Counted from the stretch's first letter, positions 9,301 to 17,576 are shown. The stretch is DNA of 64,000 nucleotides from CAILZL01 sp963748005 (GCA_963748005.1 CAVVHH010000003.1:62001-126000); one strand, 5' to 3'. The notes: a model not told the origin generated them from the letters alone. A program made the numbers and translations.

Positions 9301-9878
9301 AGGAACAGTCCGAGCGCAAGGAATATCTGGATCGCCAGTACACCGATCTCACTGAAGCGCTTGATACGCTGGAAAGCGCCATGCGCAAGATCGACAAGGA
9401 AACGCGTACGCGTTTCCAGGATACCTTCGATCGGGTCAATGCCGGTTTGAAAGAACGTTTCCCGCGCCTGTTCGGTGGCGGTCATGCCTATCTGGAACTG
9501 GCGGGCGAAGACCTGCTCAACGCGGGTGTCGCCATCATGGCGCGACCGCCCGGCAAGCGTAACAGCACCATCAACCAGTTGTCCGGCGGCGAGAAGGCAC
9601 TGACTGCAGTGGCACTGGTGTTCTCGATTTTCGAACTCAACCCCGCGCCCTTCTGTCTGCTGGACGAAGTGGACGCGCCACTGGATGACAACAACAATGT
9701 CCGCTTCTGCGAAACGGTGCGCGAGATGGCCAGGAATGTGCAGTTCATCTTCATCACCCACAACAAGGTGACCATGGAACTGGCCGACCAGCTGCTGGGT
9801 GTGACCATGCATGAAGCAGGCGTGTCGCGTCTGGTCGCTGTGGACACAGAAGAAGCAGTACGTCTGGCCGCCATGTAA
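6375..9878 (+). CDS. smc: chromosome segregation ATPase Smc (condensin subunit)
   Basis: A 1167-residue SMC ATPase. The N-terminal head holds Walker A GPNGCGKSN (about 31-39). Two long coiled-coil arms rich in Glu, Arg, Gln and Leu surround a hinge near residues 500-650. The C-terminal head holds the signature NQLSGGEKALTA (about 1065) and Walker B FCLLDEVDAPLDD (about 1092). The ATG at 6375 gives MRLNKIKLAGFKSF, the conserved start; 23 further in-frame codons upstream are not conserved. The protein dimerises and, with ScpA and ScpB encoded at 18962-20825, compacts and individualises sister chromosomes. zipA follows 43 bases later and ligA after that, a common operon in pseudomonads and xanthomonads. 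Confidence 0.97.
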   Translation: MRLNKIKLAGFKSFVDPTTVNFPSNLIGVVGPNGCGKSNIIDAVRWVMGEISAKHLRGESMADVVFNGSASRKPVGTASVELVFDNSDGTLSGQYAGFNEVSLKRVVSRDGQSAYFLNGARCRRKDITQLFLGTGLGSRSYAIIEQGMISRVIEARPEDLRGFIEEAAGISKYKERRRDTENRISHTKENLERLNDLREEVDKQLNRLQRQAATARRYQNLKGEERSRHAELLAMKLRQVTQDLQAREHTLLERDTAMQGVIAELRHHEAAIETFREQSREQAETLNEVQGRHYGLSAEIGRLEQAIQHARELRQRQRNELEQAERGASDLAAHFARDQEQIESLKTEIAQLEPTLETAKERELASAEALERADLAMQDWQEDWNEFNRLARDASEKAQVERARIEQFENQLRRVTAQRERTLAEIDNLSVTEFEQRIEAMQQEDLSASEQLEHLEVRVQEIGNTLEQLRQRQRELVSATDASRRELQDAQGRLVSLEALQKAALGQAQGKVSDWLAANALNTQPRLAQKLTVSGGWDRAVETVLGEYLQAVCVNQLEDVAEVLSTLSAGTVTFLADSGAAASSGSAQQLLSHVRGPASLGSLLNGVYAVEGLNDALVMRTRLGAGESVITRDGIWIGRDWLRVSRDQDVHAGVIAREQEMRDLRASLQGIEARHAELEAETQEVRARLADLEAQRDNAMVERNHLHRSHSELKAQLSGMQMRVEQSRERLHKLQSDVEEFALELANADEEVTVARARLQEALDEMEQRETERVELEQRRENLRTELSMARGRAQDDRADTQQHAIALESKRSALNSIVSGLDRTQSQLGQLRERRESLQLQLLEGESPLAMFDEQLAERLERRITLDQELSAARAAADEVEHRIRELDEARMSTERRVEEARRLLDEVRMSLQESKVRRETLDEQFLATQFDLEQVTAALAPEANIPQWEAELAEIAGKIERLGQVNLAAIDEFKEQSERKEYLDRQYTDLTEALDTLESAMRKIDKETRTRFQDTFDRVNAGLKERFPRLFGGGHAYLELAGEDLLNAGVAIMARPPGKRNSTINQLSGGEKALTAVALVFSIFELNPAPFCLLDEVDAPLDDNNNVRFCETVREMARNVQFIFITHNKVTMELADQLLGVTMHEAGVSRLVAVDTEEAVRLAAM

Positions 9879-9921
9879 TGGCGGAGACCGGGGTCAATTC
9901 CAAGCGAGGCAGAAGGCAACC

Positions 9922-11235
9922 ATGAACCTGAGTACCCAGTTGCGAATCATTCTGTTGCTGGTTGGTGCTGCAATCTGGTTGGCAATCTATCTGTTCGGCA
10001 AGCGCAAGTCGGCGCAACACGACGCCGCTGCACCGGTGACGAATGATTGTACGCAAGCGAAGGAAGCGCCGCCGGGCTTCACGCCTGCCGAAGATGTGGA
10101 GGAGGATGAGTTCGAGACGCCTGCTTACCTGCGGCGTCAGGGTCAGCGTGAGCCGCGCCAGGATTACGAGCCGCGCATTGCCAGCGCTCACGACTATGTG
10201 GACATGGATGAAGTGCGCGACGACGAGCGGCAGTTCATGGATGACGACATTGACCGGCCGCAGGTGCATGCGGCACATGCAGTACAGGCGCCACCGCTCG
10301 CAACACCTGTGCAGAGTGCACACGAATTTGCTGATCCTGCAGAGGTGCAGCAGCACGAACCCGTATATGCAGAACCCCATTTCGACAAAGCCGTGTATAT
10401 CCAGCCGGAAGCTATCGAAACCGCGGTGAATGAACCAGTCGTGTCGGTGGAGCCTTCTGGCCGGCGCGAGCCGACCATCGAGTTCGACAAATTTGTGGTT
10501 GTCGACGACGCCGTGGCTGGTAAACAGCAGCCTGCGCCGGTTGCGCATGATGGGCCGGTGAGGGCAGTCGCACCCGAACCGCCCACGCTGCCCAACATTC
10601 CGGTAGTTGATCACTCAGTGGAGACCGCTACAAACAGCCATACGCATCATGCCGAATCAGTGACAGGCTCAGGACCGAATACCGCGCCTACTCTGTCTGA
10701 CGCTGTGCCGGCCCCTGCCGAACGTATGACTGTTCGGACTTCACAAGCCACGGCACAAAGCGCTTCCGTTTCGCCTCCAGCAGCAAGTGCCAGCAAGTCC
10801 TCCGGCAATGCAGCACGACGCAAGATCATTGCGCTGCGCGTTCCCATGCCACAGCGCGTGCCGGGCTCGCAGCTGTTGTCGCTGTTGCAGGGCGAATGCC
10901 TGCAGCATGGCAAGTTCAGCATTTTTCATCGCATGCAGAATGCCGGCACGGTGTTCAGCGTGGCCAGTATGGTGGAACCGGGAACGTTCGATCCGCAGGT
11001 TATGGGTGAACAGCAGTTTCCCGGCGTAACGCTGTTCATGCTGCTGCCGGGTCCAGTGGATGGTCTGGTCGCGTACGATCAGATGTTGTCCTGCGCGCAG
11101 CGCATTGCGCATGCTACCGGCGGTGTGTTGCAGGATGAACGCGGCAGCAAACTCACGCCGCAGACCATGGAAAAACTGCGCGATGAAGTGCTGGACTTCC
11201 AGCACCTGATCGGCGGCATGGCTGCGGCCACCTGA
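9922..11235 (+). CDS. zipA: cell division protein ZipA
   Basis: A 437-residue inner-membrane protein that tethers FtsZ to the membrane. An N-out transmembrane segment (about 5-26, QLRIILLLVGAAIWLAIYLFG) is followed by a basic patch (KRKS). A very long Pro/Val/Glu/Ala-rich linker spans about 30-295. The FtsZ-binding C-terminal domain begins near residue 298 (KIIALRVPMPQRVPGSQLL). The start is fixed by the TM segment and by gaggcagaagg upstream. The linker is longer than in E. coli ZipA (328 residues in total). ZipA is restricted to Gammaproteobacteria, which supports the taxonomic placement. Confidence 0.93.
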   Translation: MNLSTQLRIILLLVGAAIWLAIYLFGKRKSAQHDAAAPVTNDCTQAKEAPPGFTPAEDVEEDEFETPAYLRRQGQREPRQDYEPRIASAHDYVDMDEVRDDERQFMDDDIDRPQVHAAHAVQAPPLATPVQSAHEFADPAEVQQHEPVYAEPHFDKAVYIQPEAIETAVNEPVVSVEPSGRREPTIEFDKFVVVDDAVAGKQQPAPVAHDGPVRAVAPEPPTLPNIPVVDHSVETATNSHTHHAESVTGSGPNTAPTLSDAVPAPAERMTVRTSQATAQSASVSPPAASASKSSGNAARRKIIALRVPMPQRVPGSQLLSLLQGECLQHGKFSIFHRMQNAGTVFSVASMVEPGTFDPQVMGEQQFPGVTLFMLLPGPVDGLVAYDQMLSCAQRIAHATGGVLQDERGSKLTPQTMEKLRDEVLDFQHLIGGMAAAT

Positions 11236-11244
11236 CGCTCCGGC

Positions 11245-13320
11245 ATGAGCATCCCGGCTGACATACAGGCGCGCGCACGGGCGCTGCGCGAGCAGCTCAA
11301 TCATCATGCGTATCTGTATTATGTGCTCGATCAGCCGGCATTGCCGGATGCCGAGTACGACAAACTCTTCAGAGAGCTGGAAGCCATTGAGGCGCAGTAT
11401 CCACAGCTGCGTACTGTTGATTCGCCAACCCAGCGAGTGATTGGCAGAACCCTTGAAGGCTTTGCGCCGGTTAAACACGCGGTGCCCATGTTGTCGATCC
11501 GCACCGAGACAGATACGGAAACCAGCGGCGCCGCAAGTTTCGATGCGCGGGTTCGGCGCGAACTGGAACTGGAAGATGATGCGCCAGCGATCGAGTATGG
11601 GTGCGAACTGAAGTTTGATGGCCTGGCCATCAATTTGCGCTATGAGCAGGGCCTGCTGGTACAGGCCGCTACTCGTGGCGATGGTGAGACTGGCGAAGAC
11701 GTGACGCAGAACATTCGCACTATCCGGCAGATTCCATTGCGGTTGATTGATGTCACCGCACCGGTCGTTGAAATTCGCGGCGAGGTGTACATGCGCCGCG
11801 ACGATTTTGAGCGGCTCAATGAACGCCAGCGCGAATTGATTGCGCAGGGACACAAGAACGAAAAGACCTTCGTGAATCCACGCAATGCCGCGGCCGGCGC
11901 CGTGCGTCAGCTTAATCCTGCGATTACCGGGAAGCGTCCCTTGAGTTTTTTTGCCTACGGTCTCGGCGAAGTGCAGGGCTGGGAAGTTCCCGCAACCCAC
12001 AGCGGTATTCTCGACGCGTTTGTTGATATGGGCTTGCCCGTGTGTGCTGATCGGGCAGTGGTGCTGGGCGCTGCCGGTCTGATCGAATTCCATCAGCACA
12101 TTGCCGCTAGACGCGATGCCCTGCCGTTCGATATCGATGGTGTGGTGTACAAGGTCAATTCACTGGCGCTGCAGAAGCGCCTGGGTTTTGTAACCCGCGA
12201 GCCACGCTGGGCAGTGGCGCACAAGTATCCGGCGCAGGAGCAGATGACGCGCGTACTGGACATTGATATACAAGTGGGTCGCACCGGCAAGCTCACACCG
12301 GTGGCCAAACTGGAGCCGGTATTTGTCGGCGGCACCACAGTAAGCAATGCCACGCTGCACAACGAAGACGAAACGCGCCGCAAGGATGTGCGTATCGGCG
12401 ATACTGTCATCGTGCGCCGCGCCGGGGATGTGATTCCGGAAGTGGTGAGCGTGGTGCTGGAGAAGCGTCCGGCGACGGTTGGCCCCGCTTTCAATCTCCG
12501 CAAGAAGCTCAAGGACAAGTGCCCGGTCTGCGGCAGCGACATCGCGCGCGAAGAAGGTGAAGCTGACTGGCGCTGCACCGGCGGATTGTACTGCTCCGCG
12601 CAGCGCAAGCAGGCCATCCTGCATTTCGCCGGACGGCGCGCCATGGACATCGAAGGACTGGGCGACAAGCTGGTCGATCAGCTGGTGGATGGCGAACATG
12701 TCAGGACGCTGGCCGATCTTTACCAGCTGGATGTGTCGACGCTGATGCAGCTGGAACGCATGGGCGAGAAGAGTGCGCAGAATCTGGTCGATGGTCTCAA
12801 CGCCAGCAAACACACTACGCTGGCGAGGTTTCTGTATGCACTGGGCATTCGCCAGGTTGGTGAAGCCACCGCCAAGGATCTGGCGAAACACTTCGGGTCG
12901 CTGGATCGTCTAATGAATGCCAGCGTTGATGAGTTGCTGCAGGTTAATGATGTGGGGCCCATCGTCGCACAAAGCATCCACGTGTTTTTTGCACAGCCAA
13001 ATAATCGCGAGGTGCTGCAGGCATTGCGCGCTGCCGGTGTGAGCTGGGATGAGCATGAAGGCATCAGTGCCGATACCTCGCCGAAGCCGCTGACTGGCAA
13101 GGTGTTCGTGCTCACCGGAACGTTGCCGACCATGAGTCGCGATGAGGCCAAGGATCTGATTGAAGCTGCAGGTGGCAAAGTCAGTGGTTCGGTGTCGAAG
13201 AAAACCCACTATGTGGTAGCGGGTACGGAAGCCGGTTCGAAGCTGCAGAAAGCGCAGGAACTGGGCATTGAGATACTGGATGAGGCGCAATTGCGCGCGC
13301 TGTCAGGCGGGCTCCATTGA
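11245..13320 (+). CDS. ligA: NAD(+)-dependent DNA ligase LigA
   Basis: A 691-residue replicative ligase that seals nicks, for example between Okazaki fragments. The Ia domain includes HAYLYYVLDQPALPDAEYD. The adenylated lysine is Lys123 in ELKFDGLAI, with ATRGDGxxGEDVTxN following. An OB fold contains VGRTGKLTPVAKL. The zinc finger is CPVCGS...C...YC, then helix-hairpin-helix repeats (MEGLGDKLV-like IEGLGDKLVDQL) lead to a C-terminal BRCT domain (LTGKVFVLTGTLPTMSRDEA). All parts of a full-length LigA are present. It lies 9 bases after zipA, so it is probably cotranscribed with smc-zipA. Confidence 0.98.
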   Translation: MSIPADIQARARALREQLNHHAYLYYVLDQPALPDAEYDKLFRELEAIEAQYPQLRTVDSPTQRVIGRTLEGFAPVKHAVPMLSIRTETDTETSGAASFDARVRRELELEDDAPAIEYGCELKFDGLAINLRYEQGLLVQAATRGDGETGEDVTQNIRTIRQIPLRLIDVTAPVVEIRGEVYMRRDDFERLNERQRELIAQGHKNEKTFVNPRNAAAGAVRQLNPAITGKRPLSFFAYGLGEVQGWEVPATHSGILDAFVDMGLPVCADRAVVLGAAGLIEFHQHIAARRDALPFDIDGVVYKVNSLALQKRLGFVTREPRWAVAHKYPAQEQMTRVLDIDIQVGRTGKLTPVAKLEPVFVGGTTVSNATLHNEDETRRKDVRIGDTVIVRRAGDVIPEVVSVVLEKRPATVGPAFNLRKKLKDKCPVCGSDIAREEGEADWRCTGGLYCSAQRKQAILHFAGRRAMDIEGLGDKLVDQLVDGEHVRTLADLYQLDVSTLMQLERMGEKSAQNLVDGLNASKHTTLARFLYALGIRQVGEATAKDLAKHFGSLDRLMNASVDELLQVNDVGPIVAQSIHVFFAQPNNREVLQALRAAGVSWDEHEGISADTSPKPLTGKVFVLTGTLPTMSRDEAKDLIEAAGGKVSGSVSKKTHYVVAGTEAGSKLQKAQELGIEILDEAQLRALSGGLH

Positions 13321-13399
13321 CTGCCACACCTCGCGGCAATCATTTCGTGGAATTGGTCTGACAAGCGGTTTGTAGTCCAGGCATCAGGATGGATGAGGC

Positions 13400-13810
13400 A
13401 TGAAGAAGAAAACCGCGCGGCGAAACAAATCCTTGAAGCCGCCATCATCTTTGAAAAAAACCGCAGTAACTTTCGACGTGGTGCGTGCTGTTGCCCATAA
13501 GCTACCCGGTGTTGAAGACAGCACTTCGTACGGCACTGCGGCGCTCAAGGTTCGCGGCAAGCTGATGGCGCGACTGCACCAGGAGGGTGATGCCTTTGTG
13601 CTGCGCATGGAATTTCTGGACCGGCACATTCTGATGCAGGCAAATCCGGAAGCTTTTTTTATCACCGATCACTATCGCGATTATCCGTGGATACTGGTGC
13701 GTTTCAGCGCGATTGATCGTGACGCTCTGCCGGAGTTGCTTGAGCGGGCCTGGCGTCTGGTGGCGTCAAGGCAGTTGCTCATGCAACATGAGCAGAATCC
13801 GGGCAGATAG
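13400..13810 (+). CDS. MmcQ/YjbR family DNA-binding protein
   Basis: A 136-residue protein with the CyaY-like YjbR fold: FDVVRAVAHKLPGVEDSTSYGTAALKVRGKLMARL, then a central DHYRDYPWILVRFSAIDRDALPELLERAWRLVA. The basic first 20 residues (KKKTARRNK) precede the domain. Members bind DNA or are of unknown role, so no process is assigned. The start ATG at 13400 has ggatgagg upstream. It lies 79 bases after ligA on the same strand and could be read through from it. Confidence 0.8.
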   Translation: MKKKTARRNKSLKPPSSLKKTAVTFDVVRAVAHKLPGVEDSTSYGTAALKVRGKLMARLHQEGDAFVLRMEFLDRHILMQANPEAFFITDHYRDYPWILVRFSAIDRDALPELLERAWRLVASRQLLMQHEQNPGR

Positions 13811-13909
13811 TCCCGGAGTTCATCACGCTGAAGTAAGGAGTTGCGCATCATGGGCTGCAGTGCATTCAAACCTGCGAATGCACTGTGCCGCTGAGTCATG
13901 GCCGGTATT

Positions 13910-14401
13910 TCAGCTCAGACTTTCCTGCGCCTGCTGCCCCGCATGAAACTCGCTGTAGATCACTACCGGAATTCCCAGGTCGCCGAGTTGTTCTTCAATC
14001 ACCGGCAACACTTCATTCCATGGCAGTGCACCGACGCCCGTCGCCAGACGCGGCAAGGCAATCGATGTGAATTTTTCCTGCCTAGCCATCCTGGCAAGGG
14101 CACGCAGGCTGTCGCGTACCTGCTTGATGGAGGCGCGGCCGGGATGCGCGGCATGACCGTTGCTGCCTTCCTGAGTCAGCAGATTGACGATGCGCACGCC
14201 GTCGGTACTGCCCCACATCCAGGCTTCGCCGGGTTGCGGGTGTTGTTGATTACACCAGTGATGAAAATCCTTGTGCATGGCCGGAAATTTCTGATGCAGC
14301 GCCAGCGCCAGACCCTGGTTCATGGGGTCTTTTGGTGCCACGCCATGGGCAATCACCTGTGCCTTGCTGAGCAGGATGTCGCCGGAAACTTGCTGGATCA
14401 T
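13910..14401 (-). CDS. macro domain protein (ADP-ribose binding / hydrolase family)
   Basis: A 163-residue single macro domain. The first strand reads MIQQVSGDILLSKAQVIAHGVA and is followed by MNQGLALALHQKFP. The loop LPRLATGVGALPWNEV (about 118-133) matches the phosphate-binding loop of ADP-ribose-binding macro domains. Such proteins bind or remove ADP-ribose from proteins, nucleic acids or O-acetyl-ADP-ribose. The arrangement is closest to the TARG1/DarG-like branch, but no DarT-like toxin gene lies alongside, so a toxin-antitoxin role is not supported. Ribosome site aagagg precedes the ATG at 14401. It stands alone, convergent with the YjbR gene. Confidence 0.85.
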   Translation of the reverse strand: MIQQVSGDILLSKAQVIAHGVAPKDPMNQGLALALHQKFPAMHKDFHHWCNQQHPQPGEAWMWGSTDGVRIVNLLTQEGSNGHAAHPGRASIKQVRDSLRALARMARQEKFTSIALPRLATGVGALPWNEVLPVIEEQLGDLGIPVVIYSEFHAGQQAQESLS

Positions 14402-14544
14402 GAATGCCTCTTGAGAAGTGACTAAGCTGTGGTTTGTCGGTCACTGTAGCCCTGCAAGGGGCGCATTTGAACATTTGGCGGATGAGGACATGTGCGCATA
14501 GGTTTGCGGCACTCCGCTGTATTCGCCTGTGTGCGGGCAAAGAT

Positions 14545-14574
14545 AAAGGCACTGGTCTTGCGACCAGTGCCTTT
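14545..14574 (-). terminator. terminator of the parvulin gene
   Basis: A perfect 13-bp stem (aaaggcactggtc at 14545-14557 and its complement at 14562-14574) has a 4-nt loop and T/A tracts on both sides, 30 bases past the stop of the gene at 14604-15467. The A tract at the other end allows it to act in both directions. Confidence 0.85.
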
Positions 14575-14603
14575 TATGAATCGACGCTTGAAGCGGAGCT
14601 GGC

Positions 14604-15467
14604 TTACTTCGCTGCTTCGCTGCTGACCGACGACGAACTGGCACTTGCGACCGCGGTGTTCACTTCGACCTTGGCGTTCTTGCGCAGCTCTTCGAGATAC
14701 TTTTCAACCCGCTTGTTCTTCACCAGACTTTCAACCTGTGTCTTTACATCGGCGAGTGCAGGCGGAGTGGGCGAGCGGCTTTCTTCCAGCTTGATGATGT
14801 GGAAACCATACTGGGTCTGTACCGGCATTTCGGTCATCTGGCCGTTTTGCAGCTTAGACACGGCATCGCCGAACTCCTTGACCATGCTCGCCGGCGAGAA
14901 CCATCCCAGGTCGCCACCATTGGCAGCGGAACCGGGATCCTGCGAATTCTTCTTGGCCAGTGCCGCAAAGTCGGCGCCGCCTTTCAGTTGCGTCAGCAGG
15001 GCGTCGGCTTCTTCCTTGGTTTTCACCAGAATGTGGCGCGCCTTGTACTCTTTCGGCATGCCGGCAACCTGCGTGTCGTATTCGGCCTGAATATCGGCGT
15101 CGGTGATGGGGTTCTTTTCGGTGTACTGCTTGACGATGGCATCGCTCAGGATGTTGTTGCGCCACAGGCTCAGCTGCACGGCGGTGTCGGGTTGCTTGTC
15201 CATGCCGGCCTTGACGGCCTCGCCGGCGGCGACATGGATGCCGATCAACCGATCGGTGAGTTGCTTGCGCTGCTCGGGGGTGAGCTTGTCGCTGGTGATG
15301 CTGCCGTTGCTGATGGCGGTGACGAAGGAGTCGAATTCCTTGATGGAAATCTTTTCGCCGTTAACGGTGGCAAACAGTTCTTCCGGCTTCACTTCCACGC
15401 CGCCCTTGGAGCAGGCGGTGACGGTGGCAGCGGCGATGGCAAGGGCAAGCACATAACGATATTTCAT
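14604..15467 (-). CDS. parvulin-type peptidyl-prolyl isomerase, lipoprotein (SurA/PrsA-like)
   Basis: A 287-residue exported foldase. A lipoprotein signal (residues 1-18) ends in the lipobox VTAC with Cys19. A SurA-N-like helical chaperone part (about 25-130) is followed by a rotamase/parvulin domain (about 138-235). That domain shows ARHILVKTKEEADALL, FAALAKKNSQDPGS, GGDLGWFSPASMV and YGFHIIKLEE. The Ala/Ser-rich tail is probably disordered. It should act in the periplasm, anchored to a membrane, assisting outer-membrane or secreted protein folding. The start has aagg upstream. Whether it sits on the inner or outer membrane cannot be decided: residue +2 is Ser, which favours outer-membrane sorting. 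Confidence 0.9.
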   Translation of the reverse strand: MKYRYVLALAIAAATVTACSKGGVEVKPEELFATVNGEKISIKEFDSFVTAISNGSITSDKLTPEQRKQLTDRLIGIHVAAGEAVKAGMDKQPDTAVQLSLWRNNILSDAIVKQYTEKNPITDADIQAEYDTQVAGMPKEYKARHILVKTKEEADALLTQLKGGADFAALAKKNSQDPGSAANGGDLGWFSPASMVKEFGDAVSKLQNGQMTEMPVQTQYGFHIIKLEESRSPTPPALADVKTQVESLVKNKRVEKYLEELRKNAKVEVNTAVASASSSSVSSEAAK

Positions 15468-15560
15468 ATTGAGCCTTTATTGTCAGGTATGAATAGGTGT
15501 TTTAGAGAACGAAATCGAATCGGCGTTGTAGTAATGACTTGAAACTGAAAATCCGGAAAT

Positions 15561-15839
15561 CTAGTGTTGAGCTTCATCCGGCGTCTGCGCCGTGATGCTC
15601 AGGGCGTGAATGTCGGTCTGCATCAATTCCCCCAGGCTGCGGTACACCAGCTGGTGCCGGGCAATGGGCCGCAATCCGGCGAACCTGGTGGAGACGATGT
15701 GCACGCGATAGTGACCGCGGCCGCCTTCGGCGCCGGCATGGCCGGCATGCAGATGGCTTTCGTCTTCGAGTTCCAGCCGCAGTGGCGCAAGCTCGGCGCT
15801 CAAACGCGCGCGGATAGTCTCATATCGTGGGTTATGCAT
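15561..15839 (-). CDS. BolA family protein
   Basis: A 92-residue BolA/IbaG-type protein. It has the class II KH-like fold with the conserved ELEDESHLHAGHAGAEGGRGHYRVHIVST segment and the RHQLVYRSLGELM helix with the invariant His. BolA proteins partner monothiol glutaredoxins in iron-sulfur handling, and some regulate cell shape genes. It starts 13 bases after the yciB stop in the same direction, so yciB and this gene probably form one transcript. The downstream parvulin gene may be part of it too. No Cys is present, so any cluster ligand would be His. Confidence 0.9.
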   Translation of the reverse strand: MHNPRYETIRARLSAELAPLRLELEDESHLHAGHAGAEGGRGHYRVHIVSTRFAGLRPIARHQLVYRSLGELMQTDIHALSITAQTPDEAQH

Positions 15840-15852
15840 GCGTTAAGACACG

Positions 15853-16431
15853 TTAATTCTGCTGTTCACGCTGTTGCTCGACGGGTTCGGCAACCGGCTC
15901 GCCGTCCTTGGGCATCTTGCCGGCCAGCCAGAACCCCTGGATCACCACGAATACCAGCGTCAGGCCGGTGGTGCCGAACATCTTGAAATTCACCCAGGTG
16001 GCTTCGTCGTAGTGGTAGATCACATACACATTCAAGGCACCGGTGAACGCGAAAAAAATGATCCACATCCAGTTGAGGGTGCGCCAGTGTTGGTCGGGAA
16101 GATTGATCTGTGCGCCCATGAGACGTTGCACCAGGGTTTGCCCCCCGAAATAGGGCGCCAGAAAAAAACCCAGAGCGAACAGCCAGTCCAGTACGGTGAG
16201 TTTCCATTGAATGAATGCCTTGTCGTGCACCAGCAGGGTCACGCCGCCGAAGATCAGCACCAGCAGCAGCGACAGCAACATCATCGGACTGACCTTGCGA
16301 TGCCGCAGCCACTGCACGCTGACCTGCACCACCATGGCCACCATGATCGCGGCGGTGGCCACGTAAATCCCGCCCAGCTTGTAGGCAATGAAGAAGATCA
16401 GGATGGGCAGGAAGTCGAACAACAGTTGCAT
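15853..16431 (-). CDS. yciB: inner membrane-spanning protein YciB (septation protein A family)
   Basis: A 192-residue integral membrane protein with five or six hydrophobic segments, beginning MQLLFDFLPILIFFIAYKLGGIYVATAAIMVA. The conserved family motifs are present (KLTVLDWLFALGFFLAPYF, and the region around LMGAQINLPDQHWRTLNWMW). YciB/IspZ affects cell envelope synthesis and intracellular septation; it is not an enzyme of known reaction. A TTG six codons upstream (16449) is possible, but the ATG at 16431 fits the family start. The Glu/Gln-rich tail is cytoplasmic or disordered. It is paired with the BolA-like gene. Confidence 0.92.
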   Translation of the reverse strand: MQLLFDFLPILIFFIAYKLGGIYVATAAIMVAMVVQVSVQWLRHRKVSPMMLLSLLLVLIFGGVTLLVHDKAFIQWKLTVLDWLFALGFFLAPYFGGQTLVQRLMGAQINLPDQHWRTLNWMWIIFFAFTGALNVYVIYHYDEATWVNFKMFGTTGLTLVFVVIQGFWLAGKMPKDGEPVAEPVEQQREQQN

Positions 16432-16550
16432 GAAAGGCTGCGCGGGCAAGGATAAAGGCCGCGTATCATACGTGAGTCGGTTACCGGCTGCGCTCCGTCA
16501 ATGGGTTGATGCCGGATGGCGACGCACAAGAAGCACCACCCGCCTGTCAG

Positions 16551-17174
16551 ATGCCCAGCACCTACCTCGAAATTCACCCGAAAAATCCGCAGCCGCGCCT
16601 GATCCGTCAGGCCGTGGACATCATCCGGGAGGGGGGTGTGGTGGTGTATCCCACCGACTCCTGCTACGCCCTGGGCTGCCACATTGGTGACAAGGAGGCC
16701 ATGGAGCGCATTGGTCGCATCCGGGATATCGACAAGCATCACCATTTCACCCTGGTGTGTCGCGATCTGTCGGAAATTGCCCTGTACGCCAGGGTCAGCA
16801 ATCAGAACTACCGCCTGCTCAAGGCACATACCCCCGGCGCCTACACCTTTATCCTGCTGGCTACCCGTGAGACGCCCAAACGCCTGCAGCACGAGCGGCG
16901 GCGCACCATCGGCATCCGCATTCCCGACCATCCGGTGCCGTTGGCGCTGCTGGCGGAGCTCAAGGAACCACTGCTGAGCTCGACCCTGCTGCTGCCCGGC
17001 GACGACCTGCCCATGACAGACGCCCGGGAAATTCAGGACCGGCTGAAACACCAGGTTGATGCCGTACTGGATGGTGGCAATTGTGGTTTTGAACCCACTA
17101 CCGTTATTGATCTGGAGGGCCCGGCGCCGGTGGTACTAAGGCAGGGAAGAGGCGACCCGAAGCCGTTCCTGTAG
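16551..17174 (+). CDS. yciO: YciO/YrdC/Sua5 family threonylcarbamoyl-AMP synthase-like protein
   Basis: A 207-residue protein that matches the YciO branch closely (STYLEIHPKNPQPRLIRQAV, GGVVVYPTDSCYALGC, and PTTVIDLEGPAPVVLRQGRGD near the end). The YrdC fold binds ATP, bicarbonate and threonine in TsaC/Sua5. YciO proteins share the fold, but their physiological role is less certain and they should not simply be called TsaC. The ATG at 16551 is chosen because it gives the family N-terminus; 15 more in-frame codons lie upstream. It is divergent from yciB with 119 bases between. Confidence 0.9.
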   Translation: MPSTYLEIHPKNPQPRLIRQAVDIIREGGVVVYPTDSCYALGCHIGDKEAMERIGRIRDIDKHHHFTLVCRDLSEIALYARVSNQNYRLLKAHTPGAYTFILLATRETPKRLQHERRRTIGIRIPDHPVPLALLAELKEPLLSSTLLLPGDDLPMTDAREIQDRLKHQVDAVLDGGNCGFEPTTVIDLEGPAPVVLRQGRGDPKPFL

Positions 17175-17189
17175 GATGCTGTGCGGCGT

Positions 17190-17414
17190 GCAGAGTCTCG
17201 CTTCGGTTAGGGCTTTCAGGGCCGCCGTCCCCCGTCGGGGACTTCGCGGCGTCGTTAATACATATCCATGTAGGCTTCGGCGCAAACTTGCGACGCTGCG
17301 CAGTCCTGCTGCGCTGCAAGCCGGTGTTTGCCGTCCATGGCAAACCCGCTCGACGCATGCGTCGAGCCCTGTTTGCGACGACCCTGAAAACACCTACCGA
17401 ACCAAGCCTCTGCA
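17190..17414. repeat. 225-bp composite palindromic element B (family of 2513-2629)
   Basis: The ends GCAGAGTCTCGCTTCGGT and ACCGAACCAAGCCTCTGC are those of element A. The core shares tgtaggcttcggcgcaaac and tgtttgcgacgaccctg. About 100 extra bases are present, made of smaller perfect palindromes such as gctcgacgcatgcgtcgagc and gtccccgtcggggac-like sequence. No gene is encoded. Confidence 0.75.
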
Positions 17415-17472
17415 GATACATCTTATGGGCTTGAAAATGAGTTTTGAGCCAGAACCCGCACAACTGTGAGCT

Positions 17473-17576
17473 CGGGAATCGGCATGCCTTTACAGGGTCG
17501 TCGCGCGGTCGGACCCGCGCGTCGAGCTTACATGGATGTACTCGAAGCGTGCCCTGTAAAGGCATGCCGATTCCCG
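17473..17576. repeat. palindromic element C upstream of trpS
   Basis: Perfect 25-base arms lie at 17473-17497 and 17552-17576 (cgggaatcggcatgcc... and complement). The core contains tacatggatgta, also found in altered form in elements A and B. Together with element B it fills most of the 552 bases between yciO and trpS. Confidence 0.75.

Noticed and set aside
13910..14401. DarTG-type toxin-antitoxin system
   Set aside because: Only a single macro domain is present; there is no DarT-like ADP-ribosyltransferase gene on either side.
17190..17576. CRISPR array
   Set aside because: The repeated pieces are inverted, unequal and without regular spacers; no cas genes are in the window.
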